Below, one piece after another: positions 1 through 7,762 of a DNA stretch of 64,000 nt. The stretch spans positions 124,001-188,000 of the forward strand of contig NZ_WNKF01000011.1 of assembly GCF_010119225.1 (NCBI RefSeq), given 5' to 3'. Source of the DNA: Cyclobacterium roseum. GTDB lineage: Bacteria > Bacteroidota > Bacteroidia > Cytophagales > Cyclobacteriaceae. The translations under genes and the position numbers were made by a program. Below the pieces are notes generated by a model, which made no database searches, was not told the origin of the DNA, and was given only the letters and a program-made list of their open reading frames with translations. Position 1 is the first letter of the stretch; each line of letters starts with the position of its first letter.

Positions 1-378
1 GAGGTGTTGATGGATAGCGGGGTGAGTACGGAAATCGGAGCATCATTGGAACAATTACCGATCAATTCCTTAATCCTCGGATGGTTGATTGCGGCAGTTA
101 TCCGGATTTCCGTTGGGTCTGCCACTGTAGCAGCACTTACTGCGGCGGGGATCATTTCGCCCCTGGTGGCTGCTGGTAGTGTCGATCCTAACCTGATGGT
201 GCTTGCCATTGGTAGCGGCAGCCTTATTTTTTCGCATGTCAATGACGGCGGATTTTGGCTCGTAAAAGAATATTTTAACCTGAGTATTAAACAGACCTTT
301 TTATCGTGGACCTTATTGGAGACGGTGGTGGCTATTTTAGGCCTTTTGGGGGTGTTGATACTGGATTTGATTATATAA
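1..378 (+). CDS. GntP-family gluconate/organic-acid permease, C-terminal part
   Basis: Only the last 125 codons are in the window; the reading frame is open to base 1, so the gene starts upstream. The fragment is very hydrophobic, with at least three membrane segments. It carries the serine/threonine- and alanine-rich stretch VGSATVAALTAAGI and then GSGSLIFSHVNDGGFWLVKEY, which is the typical end of GntP-type proton symporters for gluconate and related hydroxy acids. It sits 16 bases before a RidA gene and leads a four-gene run on the same strand with a D-amino-acid enzyme and a dipeptidase. The real substrate may therefore be a D-amino acid or hydroxy acid instead of gluconate; GntP relatives are known to carry D-serine (DsdX). 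The family is clear and the substrate is inference. Confidence 0.85.
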   Translation, partial: EVLMDSGVSTEIGASLEQLPINSLILGWLIAAVIRISVGSATVAALTAAGIISPLVAAGSVDPNLMVLAIGSGSLIFSHVNDGGFWLVKEYFNLSIKQTFLSWTLLETVVAILGLLGVLILDLII

Positions 379-394
379 AAAAAGAATAATTGCT

Positions 395-868
395 ATGGAA
401 AACATGTCTGCAGAAGGAAAATTAAAAGAATTAGGACTGGTATTACCCCCTGCTCCACCTCCGGGGGGTGTATACCGACCTATTGTTATCACCGGAAACA
501 TGTTGTTTCTGTCTGGTCACGGGCCGGTATTGGAAGACGGAAGCCTGATTAAGGGCAAGGTGGGAATTGATTTGGACAAGGACCAGGGCAAAGCCGCTGC
601 CCGGCAGGTAGGCTTGACCATGCTTTCTACCTTGCAAACTCAGCTTGGGAGCCTGAACAAAATCAAACGTGTGATCAAAGTTTTGGGGATGGTTAATTGC
701 AGTTTGGATTTCGAAGAACACCCCTATGTAATCAATGGCTGTTCGGAGCTGTTCGGAGAAATATGGGGAAAGGAAAATGGAATTGGCTCCAGAAGTGCCG
801 TAGGCTTCGGTTCCTTGCCAGGGAATATTTCCGTGGAAATAGAAGCTACTTTCGAAATAAACCAGTAA
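395..868 (+). CDS. RidA/YjgF/UK114-family protein
   Basis: A 157-residue RidA-like protein. Known members hydrolyse reactive enamine/imine intermediates, such as 2-aminoacrylate, released by PLP-dependent dehydratases. The family end is visible as SRSAVGFGSLPGNISVEIEA, with a conserved-type arginine at residue 133 and glutamates near 148-150 at the expected places. It is longer than classical RidA (about 128 residues) because of an N-terminal extension, which suggests one of the less studied Rid subgroups. The start was taken at 395; a second ATG nine bases later is equally possible. The next gene, a PLP enzyme, begins 4 bases after the stop, so translation is probably coupled. A role cleaning up products of that enzyme is likely but inferred. 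Confidence 0.88.
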   Translation: MENMSAEGKLKELGLVLPPAPPPGGVYRPIVITGNMLFLSGHGPVLEDGSLIKGKVGIDLDKDQGKAAARQVGLTMLSTLQTQLGSLNKIKRVIKVLGMVNCSLDFEEHPYVINGCSELFGEIWGKENGIGSRSAVGFGSLPGNISVEIEATFEINQ

Positions 869-872
869 GTGT

Positions 873-1985
873 ATGACAGATAAGTGGTATGAATTACAAA
901 ATCCGGAGAGAACCGACAGTCCTGCCTTATTGGTATACAAAGAGCGGGCAATCGAAAACATCCAAAAAGCCATTCGAGAGGTAGGTTCGCCGGACCGGCT
1001 GCGACCTCATGTGAAGACAAACAAGTCCGTTGAGGCCTGCCGCCTGATGATGGATGCCGGAATAAAAAAGTTTAAAGGAGCCACCATCGCAGAAGTAGAG
1101 ATGCTGATAATGGCAGGGGCTAAGGATATCCTGCTGGCGTACCAACCTGTGGGGCCAAAAATAGACCGACTGATATCTATCATTCAGAAATACCCGGAAA
1201 TCAACTTCCATTGCCTGACGGATCATTCGTCTGCGGCGGATGTGATGGATAATAAGGCCATGGAGGCAGGTGTAAAGCTATCGGTCTACATTGATCTCAA
1301 TGCTGGAACGAACCGGACGGGTATTGCCCCCGGTCCTGCCGCCATTGATTTGTTTGAAGGGCTTGTTCAAAAGAAAAATCTCCAGGTAAAAGGATTTCAT
1401 TTGTACGATGGACATTTGCGGAATCCGGTATTTGAAATTCGTAAGTCGGAGTGCGAGGAAGGGTTTGCTCCCATTGCCGCCATGCGAGAGGAATTGGAAA
1501 AAAGCTATGGATTTTCCCTGGAAATCATTGCCGGAGGTACGACCACCTTTCCGATTCATGCTGCCCGTGAGGGAGTCACCTGCGGACCGGGAACATTTAT
1601 TTATTGGGACGATGGGTATGGATTTGGGCTTCCGGAGCAGGAATTTCAGCACGCCGCACTGGTGATGAGCCGGGTGATATCTTTTCCGGCGGAGAACTTG
1701 GTTTGTGTGGACCTGGGGCACAAGGCCATAGCTTCCGAAAATCCCATTGATAAACGAGTACGTTTTCTAAATGCAACGGACCTTACGCCGGTAAGCCAAA
1801 GCGAAGAGCATTTGGTATTGCAAACTTCCCCCGATCATACCTATCGGATTGGCGACGTTTTGTATGGGGTTCCGTACCATATTTGCCCCACGGTAGCCTT
1901 GCACCAGGAGGCAGTGGTGGTGGAAAATGGGGAGCAGACAGCAGTATGGAAAACGATTTCCCGTAACCGGAGGATCTTATTTTAA
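873..1985 (+). CDS. D-threonine aldolase / D-serine dehydratase-type PLP enzyme
   Basis: A 370-residue enzyme of the fold-type III PLP group (alanine-racemase-like N-terminal barrel plus a D-serine-dehydratase-like C-terminal domain). The PLP lysine is K48 in the motif RPHVKTNKS. The C-terminal domain has the metal-binding H-x-C pair at H336 and C338 (YHICPT), as in zinc-dependent D-serine dehydratase and metal-dependent D-threonine aldolase. Such enzymes cleave D-threonine to glycine and acetaldehyde, or dehydrate D-serine or D-threo-3-hydroxyaspartate. Substrate cannot be read from the sequence. It follows the RidA gene by 4 bases and precedes an M19 dipeptidase by 21 bases. RidA next door favours a dehydratase that makes a reactive enamine, but this is inference. 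Confidence 0.87.
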   Translation: MTDKWYELQNPERTDSPALLVYKERAIENIQKAIREVGSPDRLRPHVKTNKSVEACRLMMDAGIKKFKGATIAEVEMLIMAGAKDILLAYQPVGPKIDRLISIIQKYPEINFHCLTDHSSAADVMDNKAMEAGVKLSVYIDLNAGTNRTGIAPGPAAIDLFEGLVQKKNLQVKGFHLYDGHLRNPVFEIRKSECEEGFAPIAAMREELEKSYGFSLEIIAGGTTTFPIHAAREGVTCGPGTFIYWDDGYGFGLPEQEFQHAALVMSRVISFPAENLVCVDLGHKAIASENPIDKRVRFLNATDLTPVSQSEEHLVLQTSPDHTYRIGDVLYGVPYHICPTVALHQEAVVVENGEQTAVWKTISRNRRILF

Positions 1986-2006
1986 TGATTAACAAGACAA
2001 CGATAC

Positions 2007-3083
2007 ATGTTTACTATAGACGCACACCTGGATTTGAGCATGAATGCTCTGGAGTGGAACAGGGACCTTACCCTCACTGTTGAGCAGATTAACGCAAGGG
2101 AACGGGAATTGCAAATGACCGATAAGCCGGACCGGGGTAAGGCCACCGTCTCGCTGCCTGCATTGAGACAGGCGGAAATTGGATTGGTGGTAGCCACCCA
2201 AATAGCCCGATACGTGGCACCGGGCAACGCTTTGCCGGGCTGGCATAGTCCTGAACAGGCCTGGGCGCAAACACAGGGGCAATTGGCCTGGTACCAGGCG
2301 ATGGAAGATAAGGGAGAAATGGTGCAAATAAATAACCTGAAAGCCCTGGAGGATCACCTGAATTTATGGAAGAATGGCTCCGATGCCGGTAAAAAGCCTG
2401 TAGGATATATTTTGTCGCTGGAGGGAGCGGATTCCATTGTTGATCTCAGGTATTTGGAGAAGTCGTATGAGGCGGGTTTGCGAGCATTAGGTCCGGCTCA
2501 CTATGGTCCTGGCCGGTATGCCCAGGGAACAGATGCCAGCGGTCCCTTGGGGCCAAAGGGAAGGGATCTACTTCGGGAAATGGAGCGTTTATCGATTATT
2601 TTAGATGCTACCCATTTGTGTGACGAGAGCTTTTGGGAGGCCTTGGATCATTTTAACGGGCCGGTTTGGGCAAGCCATAATAATTGCCGGGCTCTTGTAA
2701 ATCACAACCGCCAGTATAGTGATGAACAAATCAAGGCCTTAATCGATAGGGGCGCGGTCATTGGAGGAGCGTTGGATGCCTGGATGATGGTTCCCGGATG
2801 GATTAAAGGTGTCTCTCAGCCTCGGGAAATGGATTGTGATCTTGAAAAAGTAATCGATCACTTGGATCATATCTGCCAGATTGCGGGGAATGCAAGGCAT
2901 ATCGGGATCGGGACCGACCTGGATGGGGCGTATGGAAGGGAACAAAGTCCCTATGACCTGGAAACCATCGCCGATATCGGCCGGATCCCAGGCATGCTTG
3001 AAAAGCGTGGCTATAGTACTGCCGATATTGAATTGGTCATGCATGGAAACTGGTTGCGGTTTCTACATAAAGCTTGGAGCTGA
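2007..3083 (+). CDS. Membrane dipeptidase, peptidase family M19
   Basis: A 358-residue M19 (renal dipeptidase-like) metalloenzyme. The two-zinc site can be followed along the chain: H7 and D9 (DAHLDL), bridging E139 (SLEGAD), H203 (DATHL), H224 (ASHNN) and D304 in GIGTDLDG. These match the ligand order of human DPEP1. Bacterial members hydrolyse dipeptides, often with a D-amino acid at the C-terminal position. No signal peptide is visible, so it is probably cytoplasmic. It is the last gene of the permease-RidA-PLP enzyme run and is followed by a strong terminator. Together this suggests dipeptide cleavage that frees D-amino acids for the enzyme encoded just upstream. Confidence 0.93.
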   Translation: MFTIDAHLDLSMNALEWNRDLTLTVEQINARERELQMTDKPDRGKATVSLPALRQAEIGLVVATQIARYVAPGNALPGWHSPEQAWAQTQGQLAWYQAMEDKGEMVQINNLKALEDHLNLWKNGSDAGKKPVGYILSLEGADSIVDLRYLEKSYEAGLRALGPAHYGPGRYAQGTDASGPLGPKGRDLLREMERLSIILDATHLCDESFWEALDHFNGPVWASHNNCRALVNHNRQYSDEQIKALIDRGAVIGGALDAWMMVPGWIKGVSQPREMDCDLEKVIDHLDHICQIAGNARHIGIGTDLDGAYGREQSPYDLETIADIGRIPGMLEKRGYSTADIELVMHGNWLRFLHKAWS

Positions 3084-3151
3084 TTTGTTTAATAATTAGA
3101 AAAAATATTAAACAAATACCCCTTTTTGGGTTTCACGAATAAAGGACGAAA

Positions 3152-3185
3152 AAGCCCCATAAAATCGATTTATGGGGCTTTTTTT
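3152..3185 (+). terminator. Rho-independent terminator after the dipeptidase operon
   Basis: A perfect 12-bp stem, AAGCCCCATAAA (3152-3163) and TTTATGGGGCTT (3169-3180), with a 5-base loop ATCGA, followed by TTTTT. It separates the permease/dipeptidase operon from the sigma factor and carotenoid operon. The A-rich 5' side means it may also work on the other strand. Confidence 0.93.
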
Positions 3186-3248
3186 GTAAATACATATCTC
3201 CTTTAAAATTTTTGTTTAAAGAAAAAATAAAAAAACTCTACAAAAAAG

Positions 3249-3279
3249 TTGTTTGTGTGTTTAACATTAAGTAGATTTG
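3249..3279 (+). promoter_or_regulatory. Bacteroidota-type promoter of the sigma factor/carotenoid operon
   Basis: A TTG (3249-3251) lies 20 bases upstream of TAGATTTG (3272-3279), a full match to the TAnnTTTG -7 element of Bacteroidota housekeeping sigma factors. Transcription would start near 3284, giving a leader of under 20 bases before ATG 3301. An alternative -33 TTTG lies at 3252-3255. The promoter overlaps the possible upstream TTG start of the sigma factor gene, so that start is unlikely. Confidence 0.65.
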
Positions 3280-3300
3280 TTTAAACAAAAAGATAAAGCC

Positions 3301-3813
3301 ATGACAACTCTTGAATTCAGCTACTCATTAAATAAGTTAAGTAAATCATTAAAGCCATTTGCGTTAAAGTTAACTCGCGACATGGATGATGCCAACGATT
3401 TGATGCAAGACACCATGGTCAAGGCATTTACCAACAAAGATAAATTTACCGACGGAACCAACTTAAAAGCTTGGTTATATACCATAATGAAGAACACCTT
3501 CATCACCAATTATCAGCGAATGGTGAGAAGAGGGACATTTGTGGATACCTCGGATAATTTGCATTTCATCAATTCAGGTTCCGTAGTTATTGAAAATGGT
3601 GCCTATGGAGAGTTCGCCATGAAAGATATCACCAAGGCAATCGATAAATTGGACTCGGTGTACAAAACCCCCTTCCTCATGCATTATAAGGGTTTTAAGT
3701 ATCATGAAATCGCTGAAAAGCTAGACATTCCCATTGGAACGGTCAAAAACAGAATTCATATTGCCCGGAAATTATTAAAAGACGATCTTAAGGTCTATAT
3801 TACCAAAAACTAA
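3301..3813 (+). CDS. ECF-type RNA polymerase sigma factor
   Basis: A 170-residue sigma factor with region 2 (MDDANDLMQDTMVKAF and LKAWLYTIMKNTF, residues about 20-65) and a region 4 helix-turn-helix (YHEIAEKLDIPIGTVKNRI, residues about 135-155). No anti-sigma gene lies beside it. I chose ATG 3301; an in-frame TTG at 3277 is inside the -7 promoter element. The gene ends 3 bases before crtI, so the two are co-transcribed. Carotenoid clusters under an ECF factor are known in other bacteria (CarQ of Myxococcus, light-induced). Control of the pigment genes by this factor is therefore a reasonable guess, with light or oxidative stress as a possible signal. The promoter upstream looks like the housekeeping type, so the factor may act elsewhere. 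Confidence 0.92.
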   Translation: MTTLEFSYSLNKLSKSLKPFALKLTRDMDDANDLMQDTMVKAFTNKDKFTDGTNLKAWLYTIMKNTFITNYQRMVRRGTFVDTSDNLHFINSGSVVIENGAYGEFAMKDITKAIDKLDSVYKTPFLMHYKGFKYHEIAEKLDIPIGTVKNRIHIARKLLKDDLKVYITKN

Positions 3814-3816
3814 AGG

Positions 3817-5298
3817 ATGGTTCATAAAAGAGTTGTGGTTATCGGTTCGGGTTTTGCCGGACTTTCTACAGCCACGCACCTGGCAGCAGCAGGCCAAGAC
3901 GTATTGTTATTAGAAAAAAACAGCACCCTCGGCGGTAGGGCAAGAAAATTCCAGGCCGAGGGTTTTGTTTTTGATATGGGTCCGAGTTGGTATTGGATGC
4001 CAGATGTCTTTGAAAAGTACTTTGAAACTTTCGGGAAGCGGGTTAGTGATTACTACAAACTTACCCGACTCGACCCCTCTTACTCGGTTTTTTTTGGCCA
4101 GGATGATGTAATGGATATTCCGGCCGACCTGGAAAAGCTGAAGCAAGAACTAGAAAAGTTAGAGCCTGGAGCGGGAGCTAAACTGGATGAATTTTTGAAG
4201 CAGGCGGCTTATAAATACCAAAAAGGAATTCATGATCTCGTACATAGACCAAGTCTGTCCCTTACTGAATTTATCGATTTTTCATTGGTAAAGGACTTGT
4301 TCAAAATGGATATTTTTCAGTCCATGTCTTCTCATGTCCGGAAATACTTTACCCACGACAAAATCATTCGCCTGATGGAATTTCCCGTGTTGTTTCTGGG
4401 AGAGACGGCACAAAATATTCCGGCACTTTATAGTTTGATGAATTATGCAGATATCGCTTTAGGTACCTGGTATCCCATGGGGGGCATGCATCAAATCATT
4501 GAAGGAATGGTAAGTCTGGCAGTGGAAAAAGGAGTGGAAATCCGGGCAAATGCTGAGGTGGTCAAAATAAATGCCCGGGCTGGCAAAGCCGAATCCCTAC
4601 TTTTAAGCAATGGAGAAATCATCGATTTTGATATTCTGGTAGCGGGTGCCGACTACCACCATGTGGACAAAAAGCTTTTGGAACCAGCGTTTAGCAATTA
4701 CAGTGAGGCGTACTGGGATAAGCGGACCTTGGCACCATCTTCCTTGCTTTTTTACCTGGGAGTGGACAAAAAACTTCAAAACCTGCACCACCACAACCTT
4801 TTTTTCGACGAGCCGCTGGGTCCGCATGCAGATGCGATATACAAAAATCCCAAATGGCCTGAAAAACCCTTGTTTTATGTTTCGGTGCCTTCACAAACAG
4901 ATCCGACCGTCGCTCCTAAAGGAATGGAAAACCTGTTCATTCTAATACCGCTGGCTCCCGATCTGGAAGACCCTGAGAAAACCAGGCAGTTCTATTTTAA
5001 TCTGGTGATGGACCGGTTGGAAAAATTAACCCATCAGGAAATACGATCTCACATTATTTATCAAAAATCGTATGCTCACCAGGATTTTAAGGACGACTAC
5101 CATGCCTTCAAGGGAAATGCCTATGGATTGGCCAATACCCTGATGCAAACCGCTATCCTGAAACCTTCATTGAAAAACAAGAAACTTTCCAATGTTTATT
5201 ATACGGGTCAGTTGACTGTTCCGGGCCCAGGCGTTCCCCCCTCTTTGATTTCGGGAGGAGTGGTAGCAAAAGAAGTCATTAAATCCCTGGGAAAATAA
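3817..5298 (+). CDS. crtI: Phytoene desaturase (CrtI)
   Basis: A 493-residue FAD-dependent CrtI-type desaturase, which turns phytoene into lycopene in several dehydrogenation steps at the membrane. The N-terminus has the dinucleotide-binding GSGFAG (residues 10-15) and the E-x-N-x-x-x-GGRAR segment (about 34-44). The C-terminus has the CrtI signature PGPGVPPSLISGGVVAKEV. Length is normal for bacterial CrtI. It begins 3 bases after the sigma factor stop and is followed by crtB after 25 bases, with a purine-rich GAGGAGG before the crtB start. Together with crtB and crtYcd this gives a path from geranylgeranyl diphosphate to beta-carotene. Confidence 0.96.
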   Translation: MVHKRVVVIGSGFAGLSTATHLAAAGQDVLLLEKNSTLGGRARKFQAEGFVFDMGPSWYWMPDVFEKYFETFGKRVSDYYKLTRLDPSYSVFFGQDDVMDIPADLEKLKQELEKLEPGAGAKLDEFLKQAAYKYQKGIHDLVHRPSLSLTEFIDFSLVKDLFKMDIFQSMSSHVRKYFTHDKIIRLMEFPVLFLGETAQNIPALYSLMNYADIALGTWYPMGGMHQIIEGMVSLAVEKGVEIRANAEVVKINARAGKAESLLLSNGEIIDFDILVAGADYHHVDKKLLEPAFSNYSEAYWDKRTLAPSSLLFYLGVDKKLQNLHHHNLFFDEPLGPHADAIYKNPKWPEKPLFYVSVPSQTDPTVAPKGMENLFILIPLAPDLEDPEKTRQFYFNLVMDRLEKLTHQEIRSHIIYQKSYAHQDFKDDYHAFKGNAYGLANTLMQTAILKPSLKNKKLSNVYYTGQLTVPGPGVPPSLISGGVVAKEVIKSLGK

Positions 5299-5323
5299 AT
5301 AAAATCTATATATTGAGGAGGTT

Positions 5324-6169
5324 ATGATCGATCACCAAAAGCTTTTTGATGAGACTGCACTGGAGTGTAGTAAACTAATAACCCAGAGGTACAGTACGTC
5401 CTTTACACTGGGCATCAAAACCTTGCACAAGAAGTTTCACCTACCGATCTATGCCATATATGGTTTTGTTCGCTATGCGGATGAGATCGTCGACACGTTT
5501 CATGACAAGGACAAGCAAGCTTTACTGAATTCGTTCAGAGAAGATACCTATCAGGCCATCTCCGACGGAATCAGTCTGAATCCCGTTCTCCATTCGTTTC
5601 AATTAATGGTGAATAAGTATCAGATTGACAGGGAGCTGATAGATGCCTTTCTGGCCAGCATGGAGATGGACCTGGATTTTACTACTTACAACGATTCCAA
5701 GTATAAGGAGTACATTTATGGCTCAGCGGAAGTAGTTGGACTGATGTGTTTAAAGGTTTTTTGCGAAGGCAATGCATCCGAGTACGAAAAACTAGAAGGA
5801 GCTGCTTGTAAATTGGGTTCTGCTTTTCAGAAAGTAAATTTTTTGAGGGATTTGAAGAGTGATTTTGAAGACAGAGGCCGGGTCTATTTTCCAGGTGTTG
5901 ATTTTAAAAAATTCGATTATACGGTAAAAAGGGAAATTGAAAGCGACATTGAAAAAGATTTTAAAGAGGCATTAGAAGGCATCCATCAATTACCCAAAGG
6001 AGCCATGTTAGGTGTAAAAATCGCCTATTTGTATTATCAGAAACTTTTCCTTAAAATAAAGCGCCTGCCACCTGAGGTAATCACCAGGCAACGGATACGC
6101 ATACCCAATATTCGAAAAATGGCACTACTCGCCAAGACCTATTTCGGATACAAAACAGGACTTGGATGA
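5324..6169 (+). CDS. crtB: Phytoene synthase (CrtB)
   Basis: A 281-residue squalene/phytoene synthase family enzyme that joins two geranylgeranyl diphosphates into phytoene. Both aspartate-rich metal-binding sites are visible: DEIVD at 53-57 (YADEIVDTFHD) and DLKSDFEDRGR around 176-186. The rest follows the all-helical family pattern. It is preceded by an unusually good ribosome site (GAGGAGG) for this phylum. Its stop overlaps the start of the lycopene cyclase gene by 4 bases, which indicates translational coupling. Squalene synthase is the main alternative in this family, but the crtI and cyclase neighbours make CrtB by far the best call. Confidence 0.95.
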   Translation: MIDHQKLFDETALECSKLITQRYSTSFTLGIKTLHKKFHLPIYAIYGFVRYADEIVDTFHDKDKQALLNSFREDTYQAISDGISLNPVLHSFQLMVNKYQIDRELIDAFLASMEMDLDFTTYNDSKYKEYIYGSAEVVGLMCLKVFCEGNASEYEKLEGAACKLGSAFQKVNFLRDLKSDFEDRGRVYFPGVDFKKFDYTVKREIESDIEKDFKEALEGIHQLPKGAMLGVKIAYLYYQKLFLKIKRLPPEVITRQRIRIPNIRKMALLAKTYFGYKTGLG

Positions 6170-6870
6170 TGAAAGAGGAATTTTATTACCTGGGACTGAT
6201 GCTTTTCACCATCTCCTATCCACTGGCACAGTCATTTGAATCCCGGATATACTACTATAAAAAGTGGCACGCTCTCTGGCCGGCAACCCTGGTTTCAGCC
6301 TTTATTTATATCCTGTGGGACCATTGGTTTACCGTAGAGGGGGTATGGTGGTTTAATGAACGATACATTTTGGGTTGGTACCTTTTCGACCTTCCCCTGG
6401 AAGAAATATCCTTTTTCTTTATCGTTCCTTTTGCCTGTGTATTTATTTACGAAGTGCTGATTTACTTTATGGAGAAAGATTGGCTGCGCCCTTTGGGCAA
6501 ACCGTTTGTCTTTTTGGGAGTACCGGTACTGTTATTCATCGGCCTGTACCATTGGGATAAAATGTACACTTCGGTAAATTTTATTTTTACCTCCTTTCTA
6601 CTTCTCGGCCACTACCTGGTATTTAAAGATAAGATATTGGGTCGATTTCTGGCGGGGTTTCTAGTCAGCCTGATCCCTTTTATGCTTGTAAATGGTGTTT
6701 TAACAGGTTCCTGGATAGACGAGCCCATCGTAGGCTATAATAATGAAGAGAACCTGGGAATTCGAATTGGAACCGTTCCCGTAGAAGATAGTGTTTACTC
6801 CTTGGGGCTCTTGCTTTTAAATATCAGCATTTACGAAAAAATCCTGAAACGCAAAACAATTCGAAAATAG
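6166..6870 (+). CDS. crtYcd: Lycopene cyclase, CrtYcd fused type
   Basis: A 234-residue membrane protein with about six or seven hydrophobic segments. It belongs to the lycopene cyclase domain family, in which the c and d halves are separate chains in actinobacteria and fused in Bacteroidota. The tell-tale segment GWYLFDLPLEEISFF (PLEE motif) lies in the first half, and a related pattern recurs in the second half (DEPIVGYNNEEN). It converts the ends of lycopene into beta-rings. It starts inside the crtB stop (ATGATG) and is followed by an IspH gene after 15 bases. Many related clusters have a crtZ hydroxylase next to crtB; none is present here. Confidence 0.92.
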   Translation: MMKEEFYYLGLMLFTISYPLAQSFESRIYYYKKWHALWPATLVSAFIYILWDHWFTVEGVWWFNERYILGWYLFDLPLEEISFFFIVPFACVFIYEVLIYFMEKDWLRPLGKPFVFLGVPVLLFIGLYHWDKMYTSVNFIFTSFLLLGHYLVFKDKILGRFLAGFLVSLIPFMLVNGVLTGSWIDEPIVGYNNEENLGIRIGTVPVEDSVYSLGLLLLNISIYEKILKRKTIRK

Positions 6871-6885
6871 TATGGTTTATAGTCT

Positions 6886-7731
6886 ATGTTAAATTTGGAT
6901 GTACATATTGATCAACATTCCGGTTTTTGTTTTGGGGTAGTGTATGCTATTGAAATGGCAGAAGAAATCCTCGATAATGAAGGACGCTTGTATTGTTTGG
7001 GTGATATTGTACACAATGATGAAGAGGTAAAAAGACTAACTCAAAAAGGCCTAATCATTATCGATCATACGTCGCTGACCGATCTGAAAAATGAGAAAGT
7101 CTTAATCCGTGCCCATGGGGAGCCGCCATCTACTTATGAATTGGCAATAAAAAACAACTTAACCCTGGTAGATGCGAGTTGTCCTGTGGTATTGAAATTA
7201 CAAAACAGGATCAAAAATTCTTACGACAAAGAGGAAACCATCTACATTTACGGAAAGCACGGGCATGCCGAGGTAATCGGCTTACTTGGCCAAACAAGAA
7301 ACAAAGCCGTAGTTTTTCAGGATATAAGTGAATTGGACATTCCCTCCCTACCGAAAAACATTACGCTGTACAGCCAAACTACGAAAAGTACGGATAAATT
7401 TTACGAAATTAATAAGATCCTTAAAGAAAATGGAATCACCATCAATACCAATGATACCATTTGCAGGCAGGTTTCTAATCGGGATAAAGAGCTTCGGGAA
7501 TTTGCTTCCAAATTTGACCACATCGTGTTTGTAAGTGGTACAAAATCTTCCAATGGGAAGGTTCTTTTTAACGTATGCAAAGAAAAAAACCCGAATACTT
7601 ATTTTGTGTCCAGTCCGGAGGAAGTAGAACAGGACTGGTTTTCAGATAGTCAAACCGTGGGGATCTGTGGGGCCACCTCCACCCCCATGTGGTTGATGGA
7701 AAAAGTGAGGGATCGGATTAGAGAATTTTGA
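6886..7731 (+). CDS. ispH: 4-hydroxy-3-methylbut-2-enyl diphosphate reductase (IspH)
   Basis: A 281-residue IspH, the last enzyme of the MEP pathway, giving IPP and DMAPP for carotenoid building. The three [4Fe-4S] cysteines are C15 (SGFCFGV), C99 (DASCPVV) and C193 (DTICRQ). Active-site residues are in place: H43 (IVHN), H77 (RAHG), H127 and E129 (KHGHAEV), QTT near 164-166, SSN in GTKSSNG, and ATSTP near the end. The protein is somewhat shorter than the E. coli enzyme, as in many bacteria. Its position inside a carotenoid operon is unusual: it couples the precursor step with pigment synthesis. Whether it is the only ispH of the genome cannot be told from this window. Confidence 0.94.
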   Translation: MLNLDVHIDQHSGFCFGVVYAIEMAEEILDNEGRLYCLGDIVHNDEEVKRLTQKGLIIIDHTSLTDLKNEKVLIRAHGEPPSTYELAIKNNLTLVDASCPVVLKLQNRIKNSYDKEETIYIYGKHGHAEVIGLLGQTRNKAVVFQDISELDIPSLPKNITLYSQTTKSTDKFYEINKILKENGITINTNDTICRQVSNRDKELREFASKFDHIVFVSGTKSSNGKVLFNVCKEKNPNTYFVSSPEEVEQDWFSDSQTVGICGATSTPMWLMEKVRDRIREF

Positions 7732-7762
7732 ATGTTTTCATTTTTTTCATTGTTTCTTTCTC

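Noticed and set aside
443-1226. Minus-strand reading frames across the RidA and PLP enzyme genes
   Set aside because: They are antisense to well-supported genes and show no domain features.
3277-3300. Upstream TTG start for the sigma factor
   Set aside because: It overlaps the -7 promoter element, and the extra eight residues show no family match.
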